Positions 35,816 to 44,149 of a stretch of DNA of 64,000 bases are shown here, one piece after another. The position numbers were made by a program, and so were the translations under genes. Position 1 is the first letter of the stretch. Each line of letters begins with the position of its first letter. The notes under the pieces were generated by a model. That model was not told the DNA's origin and searched no databases. It was given only the letters and a program-made list of their open reading frames with translations. This DNA is from Cryobacterium frigoriphilum (GTDB lineage: Bacteria > Actinomycetota > Actinomycetes > Actinomycetales > Microbacteriaceae), in assembly GCF_004403305.1 (NCBI RefSeq), contig NZ_SOHE01000018.1, forward strand, positions 148,636-212,635. Direction: 5' to 3'.

Positions 35816-36626
35816 TGAGGGAACGCCTGATGAGGGAACGCCTGATGAGGGCTTGCGCGATGAGGGAATGCGCGATGAGGTGCGCGCGGAATACCTGTCC
35901 CCGGCCGAACTCGACTCGGCCCTGGCCGCGACTGCGGTCGCGTATCTTCCGCTCGGCACCCTCGAATTTCACAGCTCGCACCTGCCGATCGGGCTCGATG
36001 CCCTGACGGCGCACGGGCTCTGCGTCGCGAGCGCCCGGCACAACGGCGGCATCGTGCTGCCACCGCTGTACCAGGGCACGGGCGGCGGCCACGCCGAGTA
36101 CCCGTGGACGATCATGATGCACTCGGCCGCGGGCATCCGCTCTCATCTGGAGCAGACTCTGCAGCGGCTGGAAGCACTGGGGGTGCGCCTCGCCGTGCTG
36201 TTCACCGGGCACTTCGCCGATGAACAGCTCACCATGATCGATACGATCGCCGCCGACTGGGCGGTCGCGGGATCAGACCGGGGCACCCACACGATGCGTG
36301 TCTTCGCCACCGCGGTGAATCGCTGCGGTACCGCGCCCATTGCGCCCGACCACGCGGGAGTGTTCGAAACGACCCTGCTGCACGCCCTGTGGCCGCAGCT
36401 CGTGCACGTCGACCGGCTGCCGGCGCTGTCCGAACACGCAGCGATCGATCCGGGCGACAACGACCAGGGGCCCCAGCGTCATGACCCGGAGCATCCGCTC
36501 TGGGGAATCTTCGGGCCCGATCCCCGCGACCTCGATCTGAGCGCCAGCGCCGCCCTACTCGATGCCCTGGTGGCTTGGCTGGGCGGCGAAGTGACCGCGC
36601 GAACCGCAGACTTCGACTACCGTTGA
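35808..36626 (+). CDS. Creatininase-family amidohydrolase with N-terminal repeat
   Basis: A 272-residue member of the creatininase fold, which includes creatininase, 3-dehydro-scyllo-inosose hydrolase and MftE. The metal-site region LPLGTLEFHSSHLPIGLD has Glu, His and Asp in order; a second part is TGHFADEQ, where many relatives have HGGN. ATG at 35808 is followed by a run of 15-bp repeats encoding PDEGT-type units (35811-35870), so a shorter start (for example ATG at 35868) is possible. The reaction is unknown; in context it may hydrolyse a cyclic intermediate. Confidence 0.8.
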   Translation: MPDEGTPDEGTPDEGLRDEGMRDEVRAEYLSPAELDSALAATAVAYLPLGTLEFHSSHLPIGLDALTAHGLCVASARHNGGIVLPPLYQGTGGGHAEYPWTIMMHSAAGIRSHLEQTLQRLEALGVRLAVLFTGHFADEQLTMIDTIAADWAVAGSDRGTHTMRVFATAVNRCGTAPIAPDHAGVFETTLLHALWPQLVHVDRLPALSEHAAIDPGDNDQGPQRHDPEHPLWGIFGPDPRDLDLSASAALLDALVAWLGGEVTARTADFDYR

Positions 36627-36630
36627 TAGT

Positions 36631-38469
36631 ATGACGCATTCTGACACCACCACGCAGGGCGAGGCAGACGCTGCCTCAACTGCGATCACTTTCGCCGACC
36701 TCGGACTCAATGACGCCATGCTCAAGGCGCTCAAAGTCGTCGGCTACGAAACACCGTCCGCCATTCAGGCCGCGACGATCCCCCCACTGCTCGAGGGACG
36801 CGACGTCGTCGGCCTTGCTCAGACCGGTACCGGCAAGACGGCAGCGTTCGCGCTGCCCATTTTGAACCGTCTCGACCTGTCGCAGAAGAACCCGCAGGCG
36901 CTCGTTCTCGCGCCGACGCGTGAGCTGGCCCTGCAGGTCTGCGAAGCGTTCGAGAAGTACGCCGCCCACCTGAAGGGTGTGCACGTGCTGCCCGTGTACG
37001 GCGGACAGGGCTACGGCCAGCAGCTTTCTGCGCTGCGCCGCGGTGTGCACATCGTTGTCGGTACCCCCGGTCGCATCATGGACCACCTCGCCAAGGGCAC
37101 CCTCGACCTCTCTGAGCTCAAGTACCTCGTGCTCGATGAGGCCGACGAGATGCTGAACATGGGCTTCGTAGAAGACATCGAGACCATTCTTGCCGATACC
37201 CCCGACGACAAGCAGGTTGCCCTGTTCTCGGCGACGATGCCGGCGCAGATTCGCCGCATCTCCAAGAAGTATCTCAACGACCCGGCCGAGATCACGGTCA
37301 AGAGCAAGACCACGACGAGCGTCAACACCACCCAGCGCTACCTGATCGTGTCCTACGGCCAGAAGCTCGACGCGCTGACCCGCATCCTCGAGGTCGAGAA
37401 CTTCGAGGGCATGATCATCTTCGCCCGCACCAAGAGCGAGACGGAGCTGCTCGCCGAGAAGCTGCGCGCCCGCGGCTACTCGGCAATGGCCATCAACGGT
37501 GACGTTCAGCAGGTGCAGCGTGAGCGCACCGTCAACCAACTCAAGAGCGGCAAGCTCGACATTCTGGTCGCAACGGATGTCGCCGCTCGCGGCCTCGACG
37601 TCGAACGCATCAGCCACGTCATCAACTACGACATCCCGATCGACACCGAGTCCTACGTGCACCGCATCGGCCGCACCGGCCGCGCCGGTCGCAGCGGTGC
37701 AGCGATCAGCTTCGTGACCCCGCGTGAGCGTCGTCTGCTGACCGCGATCGAGAAGGCCACCCGCCAGCCGTTGACTCAGATGCAGCTGCCGAGCGTTGAA
37801 GACGTGAACGTCACACGCCTGACCCGCTTCGACGACGCCATCACCGCCGCGCTCGACGAGACCGACCGCATCTCGAAGTTTCGCGACATCATCGCGCATT
37901 ACGTGTCACACCACGACGTGCCGGAGGTCGATGTGGCAGCGGCCCTCGCCGTGGTCGGGCAGGGCGAGACTCCCCTGCTGCTCAACGCCGAAGACGTGCG
38001 TGCGCAGCAGCGTCACGACCGTGAAGAGCGCACCGAGCGCAGCAATGAGCGCTACGGCGACCGTTCCAATGACCGTTCGAACGAGCGTGGCGACCGCGGC
38101 AACGACCGTCATGGTCGCGATGACCGTCGCGACAACCGCGACAGCTACGGAGACCGCGGCAACCGCGGCGACCGTGAACACGCGCCCCGCAGCGAGCGTC
38201 CCGTGCGCTCAAGCGGTAAGCCGATGGCCCAGTACCGCATCGAGGTCGGCAAGCGCCACAAGGTGGAGCCGCGCCAGATCGTCGGAGCGCTCGCCAACGA
38301 AGGCGGCCTGAGCCGTGACGACTTCGGGCACATCAAGATTCTTCCCGAGTTCTCGCTCGTCGAGCTTCCGGCGGATCTGTCGAACGACGTCTTCTCGAAG
38401 CTCTCCGCAACGCGCATCAGCGGCAAGCTCATCGAGCTGCGCGCCGACAAGGGTGGCGCGAGCCGCTAG
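36631..38469 (+). CDS. DEAD-box RNA helicase (DeaD/CsdA-like)
   Basis: A 612-residue RNA helicase. The motifs are Q (TPSAIQ), I (AQTGTGKT), Ia (PTRELALQ), II (DEAD), III (SAT), V (ATDVAARGLD) and VI (HRIGRTGRAGR). From about residue 460 to 535 there is a charged Arg/Asp/Asn-rich linker (ERSNERYGDRSN and similar) and then a DbpA-like RNA-binding domain (YRIEVGKRHKVEPRQIVGAL). It is likely a cold-shock/ribosome-assembly helicase. No clear RBS is seen at ATG 36631, 5 bases past the previous stop, so coupling may help translation. Confidence 0.94.
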   Translation: MTHSDTTTQGEADAASTAITFADLGLNDAMLKALKVVGYETPSAIQAATIPPLLEGRDVVGLAQTGTGKTAAFALPILNRLDLSQKNPQALVLAPTRELALQVCEAFEKYAAHLKGVHVLPVYGGQGYGQQLSALRRGVHIVVGTPGRIMDHLAKGTLDLSELKYLVLDEADEMLNMGFVEDIETILADTPDDKQVALFSATMPAQIRRISKKYLNDPAEITVKSKTTTSVNTTQRYLIVSYGQKLDALTRILEVENFEGMIIFARTKSETELLAEKLRARGYSAMAINGDVQQVQRERTVNQLKSGKLDILVATDVAARGLDVERISHVINYDIPIDTESYVHRIGRTGRAGRSGAAISFVTPRERRLLTAIEKATRQPLTQMQLPSVEDVNVTRLTRFDDAITAALDETDRISKFRDIIAHYVSHHDVPEVDVAAALAVVGQGETPLLLNAEDVRAQQRHDREERTERSNERYGDRSNDRSNERGDRGNDRHGRDDRRDNRDSYGDRGNRGDREHAPRSERPVRSSGKPMAQYRIEVGKRHKVEPRQIVGALANEGGLSRDDFGHIKILPEFSLVELPADLSNDVFSKLSATRISGKLIELRADKGGASR

Positions 38470-38486
38470 TCCGGGCCTCCCCGCAG

Positions 38487-38543
38487 TGAGTTACGGAAAA
38501 AGCACCCTCGTCACGACGACGAGGGTGCTTTTTCCGTAACTCA
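38487..38543. terminator. Perfect 26-bp-stem terminator after the DEAD-box gene
   Basis: Left arm 38487-38512 and right arm 38518-38543 pair perfectly around loop ACGAC. The inner part ends in GGGTGCTTTTT on the plus strand, as in an intrinsic terminator, and the mirror (GCACCC before AAAAA) serves the minus strand. The outer TGAGTTACGGA...GCACCCTC resembles the 17126/18337 family. Confidence 0.9.
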
Positions 38544-38610
38544 ACCCTTCTCAACCCTTCTCAACCCTTCTCAACCCTTCTCAACCCTTGTCAACCCTTG
38601 TCAACTCTTC
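38541..38610. repeat. 10-bp tandem repeat, seven units
   Basis: TCAACCCTTC is repeated from 38541, four identical copies followed by three with one change each (TCAACCCTTG, TCAACTCTTC). It starts within the last three bases of the hairpin and ends 10 bases before the DUF1992 stop. Confidence 0.95.
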
Positions 38611-38620
38611 TCAGAACGGA

Positions 38621-39283
38621 TCAGCCCCGAGAGGGCCGGGCGCGAGCGGCTCGGCGGCGCTCGCGCCAGGTCATGGCGGCGAGTTCAGCGGCCTCACGCT
38701 CACGCTGTTGCTTGGCGGCCTCGCTGCGGGCGGCGCGGCGTTGTCGCCAGAGTGCCAGCTGCTCGGCCACATCACGGGTGGGGGTGACGACCGGCGGCCC
38801 GCCCTGCAACTGGCGGCGGGCCGCCACGACCCGGGCGTTGAAGTCGGTGAGCATGCCGATGACCGCTGCCTCGGATGCCGCACGATCAAGCCGCTCGTCG
38901 AGCTCGGCATTCTCGGTGCGCAGCGTGAGGGCGGGCGGCCCGAGGCCGGTGATCTTCTCGCGTTCGATCTTCTGGCGAATCCACCAGTCCGGGTCGTAGC
39001 CGTGCTCGAGGTTCGCGAGCGGCTTGCCGGCGCCCGGCAGGTTGTCGAATTCGCCGCGGCGAATGGCCTGCTGAATGGCCATTTCCACGTATTGGGCTCG
39101 GGCTTCCATCATGGATTGCCCGGCCGCGTTGCGCTCGGTCTTGTTCTCGGTCTTGTTGTCGGTCTTGTTGTCGGTCTCTGGGTCTGGCCCGGAAACCTCG
39201 CGGTTCTCGGGGGGCAGCATCCGCTCAATCTGATAGCGGACCACATTCAGCCTGGAGTCGCTGGGGTCCTTCTTGCCCGTCAT
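38621..39283 (-). CDS. DUF1992 (DnaJ-homologue subfamily C28-like) protein
   Basis: A 220-residue protein with the DUF1992 core ARAQYVEMAIQQAIRRGEFDNLPGAGKPL and DPDWWIRQKIERE. The function is unknown; the family is found in both bacteria and eukaryotes. A 12-bp repeat (39138-39180) encodes TDNK/TENK units at residues about 46-59, before the domain. The C-terminus is Arg/Ala-rich and helical. ATG at 39283 is chosen. It lies 10 bases after an acetyltransferase gene. Confidence 0.85.
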   Translation of the reverse strand: MTGKKDPSDSRLNVVRYQIERMLPPENREVSGPDPETDNKTDNKTENKTERNAAGQSMMEARAQYVEMAIQQAIRRGEFDNLPGAGKPLANLEHGYDPDWWIRQKIEREKITGLGPPALTLRTENAELDERLDRAASEAAVIGMLTDFNARVVAARRQLQGGPPVVTPTRDVAEQLALWRQRRAARSEAAKQQREREAAELAAMTWRERRRAARARPSRG

Positions 39284-39293
39284 GGCTGCCAGC

Positions 39294-39836
39294 CTAGGTC
39301 GCGCCAGCATCAGGGGCGACCTCGGAGTCGACCTCGGAGTCGACCTCGGAGTCGACCTCGGAGTCGACCTCAGAGCGCCGCATCAGAAAGTTGGTCAGAG
39401 CCACACCGTTGAGCACCGGATGCCGCTCCTCGACGACAACGAACCGATTCTTCTCGAAGAATGGTCGCGCGGTGACGCTCACATGACTGGTCAGCTGACG
39501 GATGCCGCGGAGCTCGGCCCCCTCGACGACCCACGCCAGCAACGCGGTCGCGACTCCCCGACCCGCAACGTGCGGGTCGACGAACATCATGTCGATGTAG
39601 CCGCGATCGTCGACATCGGTGAATCCCACGACGCGGCCATCCAGGATCGCGACGACGGTCGCGGCCGCCGCACGCTTGGCGGCCCAGGCCGTGACGTTCA
39701 TGTCCTGTGGCGCCCAGGCCGCGATCTGCTCGGGTGCGTAGTCGCGGCTGGCAGTGACCCGAATCGCACGCCGGAACACGTCCAGTGTGGCCTCAGCGTC
39801 GAGCGCGCTGTACGCGCGAATCAGCATGGGTCGCAT
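39294..39836 (-). CDS. GNAT acetyltransferase with C-terminal SEVD repeat
   Basis: A 180-residue GNAT-fold N-acetyltransferase. The acetyl-CoA region is MFVDPHVAGRGVATALL with the R/Q-x-x-G-x-G/A type loop (AGRGVA). The substrate is unknown. The last 25 residues are five copies of SEVD from a 12-bp repeat (39313-39372), followed by APDAGAT. The catalytic domain is complete without the tail. Confidence 0.85.
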   Translation of the reverse strand: MRPMLIRAYSALDAEATLDVFRRAIRVTASRDYAPEQIAAWAPQDMNVTAWAAKRAAAATVVAILDGRVVGFTDVDDRGYIDMMFVDPHVAGRGVATALLAWVVEGAELRGIRQLTSHVSVTARPFFEKNRFVVVEERHPVLNGVALTNFLMRRSEVDSEVDSEVDSEVDSEVAPDAGAT

Positions 39837-39869
39837 ATCGGCATGGATCGACGTTACCCGAGTCTGTGG

Positions 39870-40017
39870 CTATTCCGGGTGCAGCAGCGCCGGCGACGCG
39901 ACGAGCACAACGCCCGAATCGAGCTGTACCCGGTAGTTCTTGAGACCCCGCGACCACGAATCCACGCTGGCCGTGATACTTGCTCCCGGGTTTGACGGTG
40001 CGGATGCGTTCGCCCAC
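39870..40017 (-). pseudogene. Small KOW-like protein gene with single-base frameshift
   Basis: GTG at 40017 with RBS GGAGGG opens GERIRTVKPGSKYHGQRGFVV; a +1 shift is then needed to read GLKNYRVQLDSGVVLVASP and end at TAG (39870). Total length is 148 bases, one more than 49 codons. The shift falls in a run of four G around 39945-39950. The product would be a 48-residue, KOW-like basic protein. A sequencing error in the G-run is possible. Confidence 0.6.
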
Positions 40018-40036
40018 GCTAAAGTCCCTCCGGCGG

Positions 40037-40062
40037 TGCGGCACGGCACGGCACGGCACGAC
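40037..40062. repeat. 5-bp tandem repeat (GCACG)
   Basis: About five GCACG/GCACG-like units lie just upstream of the small KOW-like gene start. Confidence 0.75.
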
Positions 40063-40243
40063 GCGGGGCACGGGGCCGGTCGCGGATCGTTTTCGTCAGG
40101 TGACGACACAGGCCAAACATCGTCGGGGTGCGGCAGTCGCCCATTCTCCCCCGCCTCAGCGACCGCGCACGAACCTTCGGCGCGAGAGCGGGTGAGGCGT
40201 CGGTCTGAGGCCGCCAGACCGACGGGTCACCCACTTTCGCGGC

Positions 40244-42505
40244 TTAGCGGATGCCGTCGATCGCCCGCACCAGGGCGGCAAAGCGCTCGTTGGTCGGCAG
40301 GTCATCGACGAGTACGGGGCGACCATCGGGGCCGGCGAGCGGTACCCGCCAGTTGGGATACTCGTCCACGGTGCCGGGCTGATTCTGGGTGCGCCGCTCG
40401 CCGACGGCATCGACGAGGGCGACGCCGAGAAGTGACGACGGGGTGAGCGCGGTGAGGGCATAGAGCGCTTCGACGGTCTTCTGTACTTCGGCGGTCGTCT
40501 GTACTTCGGCGGTCTTCTGAACAGGTGCCACGGCATCCGTCAGCAGGCCCCGCTCGCGTGCGAGCTGCAGCACCGCGCCCTGCTCGGCCGCGTCGAGCGC
40601 CCGCTCCTCGGCGACCGGGCGGCCGAGGATGCCGAGCGACTCGCGCAGCGTGACGTGGTCGCCGGCGAGGTATCCGGTCGTGGGCGGCAGGTCGTGCGTG
40701 TTCACGCTCGTCAGGCACTGCTGTCGGTACAGTTCCGGCGCCAGTGGAACGCCGTTATACCGTTCGAACCACAGGATCGAGGTGCCGAAGATTCCGCGTT
40801 CGACGAGATAATCCCGCACCCAGGGTTCGAACACGCCGAGGTCTTCGCCGACGACGATCGCCCCCGCGCGCTGAGCTTCGAGCGCGAGAATGCCGATCAG
40901 GGCTTCGTGATCGTAGTGCACATACGTGCCCTGGGTCGGGCTGGCGCCCGCGGGAATCCACCACAGCCGGAACAGCCCGAGCACGTGGTCGACACGGATA
41001 CCGCCGGCATGCCGCAAGACGCTGCGGAGCATGTCGCGGTAGGCCGCGTAGCCGGTCTCGGCGAGGTGACCCGGATGCCACGGCGGCTGCGACCAGTTCT
41101 GGCCCTGGTTGTTGAACATGTCCGGCGGCGCGCCCACGGTGACACCGGCGGCGAGCACGTCGTGCAGGGTCCAGGCATCCGCGCCCCTGGCCTGTACCCC
41201 GACCGGCAGGTCGTGCACGATCCCGAGCGACATGCCGGCCTTGAGGGCGGAGCATTGAGCGCTCTCGAGCTGGTCGTCACAGAGCCACTGCAGCCAACTG
41301 TGGAACTCGATTCGATCGGCGAGTGCGGCCTTCTGCCCGAGAGCGAAAACGCTGCGCGGGCCGCTCGGCTGCACGTCCCATTCCGGCGCATCGGGCTCGA
41401 ACTTCTCCGTGAGGGCGCACCAGAGCGCGAAGTCCTCGAGTGCCTCTCCGCCCCGTGCCCGAAAGGCGGCGAATTGTTGCTCGCGGGCCGCGCGGCGCGG
41501 CACCGCGTGAATCAGGGCGAGCGCCTCAAGCTTGGCGCCGTAGGTCGCGTCGCGGTCGAGACGGTCGGGATCACTGTTGGCCGCGTACATCCGCTGCGCC
41601 AGGGACTCGATCTGGGCGCGGTCGTCGGCGGGCAGGTAGTCATATTCCGGCACGTCCTCGATGCGCAGGTAGATCGGGTGGAAGAACCGACGGCTCGTCG
41701 GCAGGTAGGGCGAGGGTTCCACGGGCGGCGCCGGCGCGGCCGCGTGCAGCGGGTTCACGAGCACGAACCCGGCACCATACTGGGCGCCGCCGATTGCGGC
41801 CAGGTCGGCGAGATCGGCGAAGTCGCCGATTCCCCAGGACCGCGAGGACCGCACCGAGTACAACTGCGCCATCAGGCCCCAGGCGCGGCGCCCGTCAAGT
41901 GCCGGCGGATTGTCGAGGTGCCGCGGAGTGATCACGAGCGAGGCGGAGGCGACGCTCCCGGCTGTCTCAGCGTGCAGCATGTGCCAGCCCAGCGGCAGGT
42001 CGCTCGGAATGCCGAAGATGCGTCTGCTCACCGTCACGCCGTCGATGTTGTGGGTGTCCCACCACTCGTCCTGCTGCGGCAGGTCGCGGCGGCTGCCGTC
42101 TTCACAGATCAGCCACACCGCGACGGATGCGCCCTGCCGCGCGTGCACGGGCAGGCCGGCGGCGGCGCCGTGCTGCAGCACCACGACCGGCGGCAGCAGT
42201 CGGCGCCAGGGAGCGAGGACCACATCGCGGCGAGAGTTGGCGACATCGGCCGCGGTCGCGGCAGCGACGCCGAGTGCGTCCAGAACGGCGAGGAGGGTGA
42301 TGCGACTCACCTGAATCTGCGCGCCGGCGTCACCCCAGAACCAGGTGTCCACGCCGTGGTCGCGGGCCAGGGCGAGCAAATCTTCGCTCGGGGCTGCCGG
42401 TTCGTGGGCAACGATGAGCGGCTCATCGACGTTCAACTCGCCAACACCGGCGTCGTTCCGGGGCACGTCGTTCCGGGGCACGTCGTTCCGGGGCACGGGG
42501 TTCAT
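40244..42505 (-). CDS. malQ: 4-alpha-glucanotransferase (MalQ, GH77)
   Basis: A 753-residue amylomaltase that transfers glucan chains between maltodextrins in the cytoplasm. The motifs are WGIGDFADL, GIRVDHVLGLFRLWWIP (nucleophile Asp), VVGEDLGVFEPWV (acid/base Glu) and NTHDLPPTTGYLAGDH. The N-terminus has three VPRND units (15-bp repeat, 42440-42495); near the C-terminus VQKTAE is repeated about three times (18-bp, 40470-40525). ATG at 42505 is preferred to the GTG two codons upstream. Confidence 0.95.
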   Translation of the reverse strand: MNPVPRNDVPRNDVPRNDAGVGELNVDEPLIVAHEPAAPSEDLLALARDHGVDTWFWGDAGAQIQVSRITLLAVLDALGVAAATAADVANSRRDVVLAPWRRLLPPVVVLQHGAAAGLPVHARQGASVAVWLICEDGSRRDLPQQDEWWDTHNIDGVTVSRRIFGIPSDLPLGWHMLHAETAGSVASASLVITPRHLDNPPALDGRRAWGLMAQLYSVRSSRSWGIGDFADLADLAAIGGAQYGAGFVLVNPLHAAAPAPPVEPSPYLPTSRRFFHPIYLRIEDVPEYDYLPADDRAQIESLAQRMYAANSDPDRLDRDATYGAKLEALALIHAVPRRAAREQQFAAFRARGGEALEDFALWCALTEKFEPDAPEWDVQPSGPRSVFALGQKAALADRIEFHSWLQWLCDDQLESAQCSALKAGMSLGIVHDLPVGVQARGADAWTLHDVLAAGVTVGAPPDMFNNQGQNWSQPPWHPGHLAETGYAAYRDMLRSVLRHAGGIRVDHVLGLFRLWWIPAGASPTQGTYVHYDHEALIGILALEAQRAGAIVVGEDLGVFEPWVRDYLVERGIFGTSILWFERYNGVPLAPELYRQQCLTSVNTHDLPPTTGYLAGDHVTLRESLGILGRPVAEERALDAAEQGAVLQLARERGLLTDAVAPVQKTAEVQTTAEVQKTVEALYALTALTPSSLLGVALVDAVGERRTQNQPGTVDEYPNWRVPLAGPDGRPVLVDDLPTNERFAALVRAIDGIR

Positions 42506-42577
42506 ACGCACACTCTATTCGGCGGCCTCGGCCAATCCGCGGACGGGCCGACCCCCAAGCGGGGCCTGCGTCGCTCC

Positions 42578-43090
42578 TTACCGGGCAGCCCCGGGTTCGA
42601 CAGCAGGCTCCGGTTCGACAGCATGCTCCGGTTGGACAGCAGGCTCCGGTTCGACAGCAGACTCCGGTTCGACAGCAGGCTCCCGTTCGACAGCAGCCTC
42701 TGGGGCGGTGCGCTCGATCGTGGCGACGAGGCCAGCCCGAATGGTCGTCATCGTCTGCGCAAAGGCCTGATCAATATCAATGTTGAGCTTGTCCGCGAGC
42801 ACAAACGTCCACCACAGGGATTCGGCAAGCTTGTGCTTCAGCTCGGCAGTTTCGTCACCGTCGATGGGCCAGGTGCCGTCGTGGGCCAGCAACAGCCGAC
42901 CAATGTAGCCGACATCGTTGGAGAACCCGATGCTCATTTCGTTGAGCGACCAGGTCTTTCCGTTGAAACGCTGTTCGAGCGTTTCGTAGAGAGCGCGTAC
43001 GCTGAGGGCCTCGGCGCTCGCGGCGGTGAGGCTGGACTCGAGACTGGATTCGAGACTGGATTCGAGACTGGATTCGAGTGTGTTCGACAT
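42578..43090 (-). CDS. MazG-like protein with repeats at both ends
   Basis: A 170-residue protein. The centre (about residues 30-120) is helical with GFSNDVGYIGRLLLAHDG and LKHKLAESLWWTFVLADKLNID, resembling the MazG/NTP-pyrophosphohydrolase fold (acidic helix, then LAD). The N-terminus has four LESS units (12-bp repeat, 43031-43082) and the C-terminus five to six AVEPEP units (18-bp repeat, 42590-42700). Activity is uncertain because the metal-binding EExxE set is incomplete. ATG at 43090, RBS AAAGGACC. Confidence 0.7.
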   Translation of the reverse strand: MSNTLESSLESSLESSLESSLTAASAEALSVRALYETLEQRFNGKTWSLNEMSIGFSNDVGYIGRLLLAHDGTWPIDGDETAELKHKLAESLWWTFVLADKLNIDIDQAFAQTMTTIRAGLVATIERTAPEAAVEREPAVEPESAVEPEPAVQPEHAVEPEPAVEPGAAR

Positions 43091-43127
43091 GTCGTGGTGA
43101 GGTCCTTTCGCTGGGGTACCCGTCCGG

Positions 43128-43137
43128 GTAACGTTAC
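43128..43137. promoter_or_regulatory. Palindrome in MazG-like/renalase-like divergent promoter
   Basis: GTAACGTTAC is a perfect 10-bp palindrome centred in the 93-base gap between divergent genes. It is a candidate operator. Confidence 0.3.
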
Positions 43138-43183
43138 GCGGCACCTCTGACATTCCCCGTCGGCAGTGCACTAGCCTTCGCAC

Positions 43184-44122
43184 ATGCAAACGTGGGATGT
43201 CGTCGTGGTGGGATCGGGCGTGTGCGGGTTGACGATCGCCCACACGCTCACGGAGCGGGGGCGGTCTGTGCTGTTGCTCGACAAGGGGTCGCGGCCGGGT
43301 GGCCGCCTGGCCAGCCGGCCGCTCGGCGGAATGTTGCTGAACACATCCGTCGCCAACGTCATCGCTGACGATGACGAGGTGATGGCCGAGATTACCCGCC
43401 GTACCGGAGCCAAATTCACCCCCGCATCCGGGAGCGACCGTTTCAGCGAATGGAACTTTACCGAACCCGCCGGTGACATCGCCGCGCGGTGGGCCGCAGG
43501 TGCCGTGATCCGGCACACGTTTGTCACTCACTTCGAGGTGGAGACGAACGGTCTCATCCACGTGGTGCCACACGGCACCGGCGACGCGATCGCGGCCGAA
43601 CAGCTCGTGCTCACCGCTCCGCTGCCGCAGAGCGCCGAAATTCTGCGCCTGAGCGGCGCGGACGCGACTCCCCCGCTCGCTGCCGTGACGTACGAGCGGC
43701 GTGACGTGCTGCTCTGCGTCGTGGTGGGCCCGGAAGAGAGCGAACATTTTCTCGACGAATCCGCTGTGATCGACCTCATTCGGATGCGCCACCGCGACGA
43801 TACGGGCTTGGTCTGGTTGGAACTCTTCGCGAACTACGAGTGGAGCGCCCTGCACGCACACGTCGACGCCAATTTCGCGCACGCCGCTCTGCTGCACGAA
43901 TTGCGCCGCCTCTACCCCGGTGCCCGCGTCATGAACTCGGAGCTCAAGCGCTGGCGCTATGCGGACTCCCGCATCACGGTGCCGAACGCGACTTTCGACG
44001 CCGAGCAGAGTGCGTCCGGTGTCATTGTGGCCGGCGATGGATTCGGTCTGTTGCGTGATCATCCGAATGGAATCGAGCGCGCCGTGCGCTCCGGGCTCGA
44101 CGTCGCGGCAGCCCTGGCCTGA
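43184..44122 (+). CDS. Renalase-like NAD(P)/FAD-dependent amine oxidase
   Basis: A 312-residue FAD-binding protein. The dinucleotide-binding motif is VVVGSGVCGLTIAHTL (residues 7-22), then LLLDKGSRPGGRLA. The C-terminal part LKRWRYADS and GVIVAGDGFG matches renalase-type flavoproteins, which oxidise reduced nicotinamide isomers or amines. ATG at 43184. It is convergent with the MDMPI-type gene. Confidence 0.83.
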   Translation: MQTWDVVVVGSGVCGLTIAHTLTERGRSVLLLDKGSRPGGRLASRPLGGMLLNTSVANVIADDDEVMAEITRRTGAKFTPASGSDRFSEWNFTEPAGDIAARWAAGAVIRHTFVTHFEVETNGLIHVVPHGTGDAIAAEQLVLTAPLPQSAEILRLSGADATPPLAAVTYERRDVLLCVVVGPEESEHFLDESAVIDLIRMRHRDDTGLVWLELFANYEWSALHAHVDANFAHAALLHELRRLYPGARVMNSELKRWRYADSRITVPNATFDAEQSASGVIVAGDGFGLLRDHPNGIERAVRSGLDVAAALA

Positions 44123-44149
44123 CCCGTCCGGCCGGACCCCGCTCGTGGC

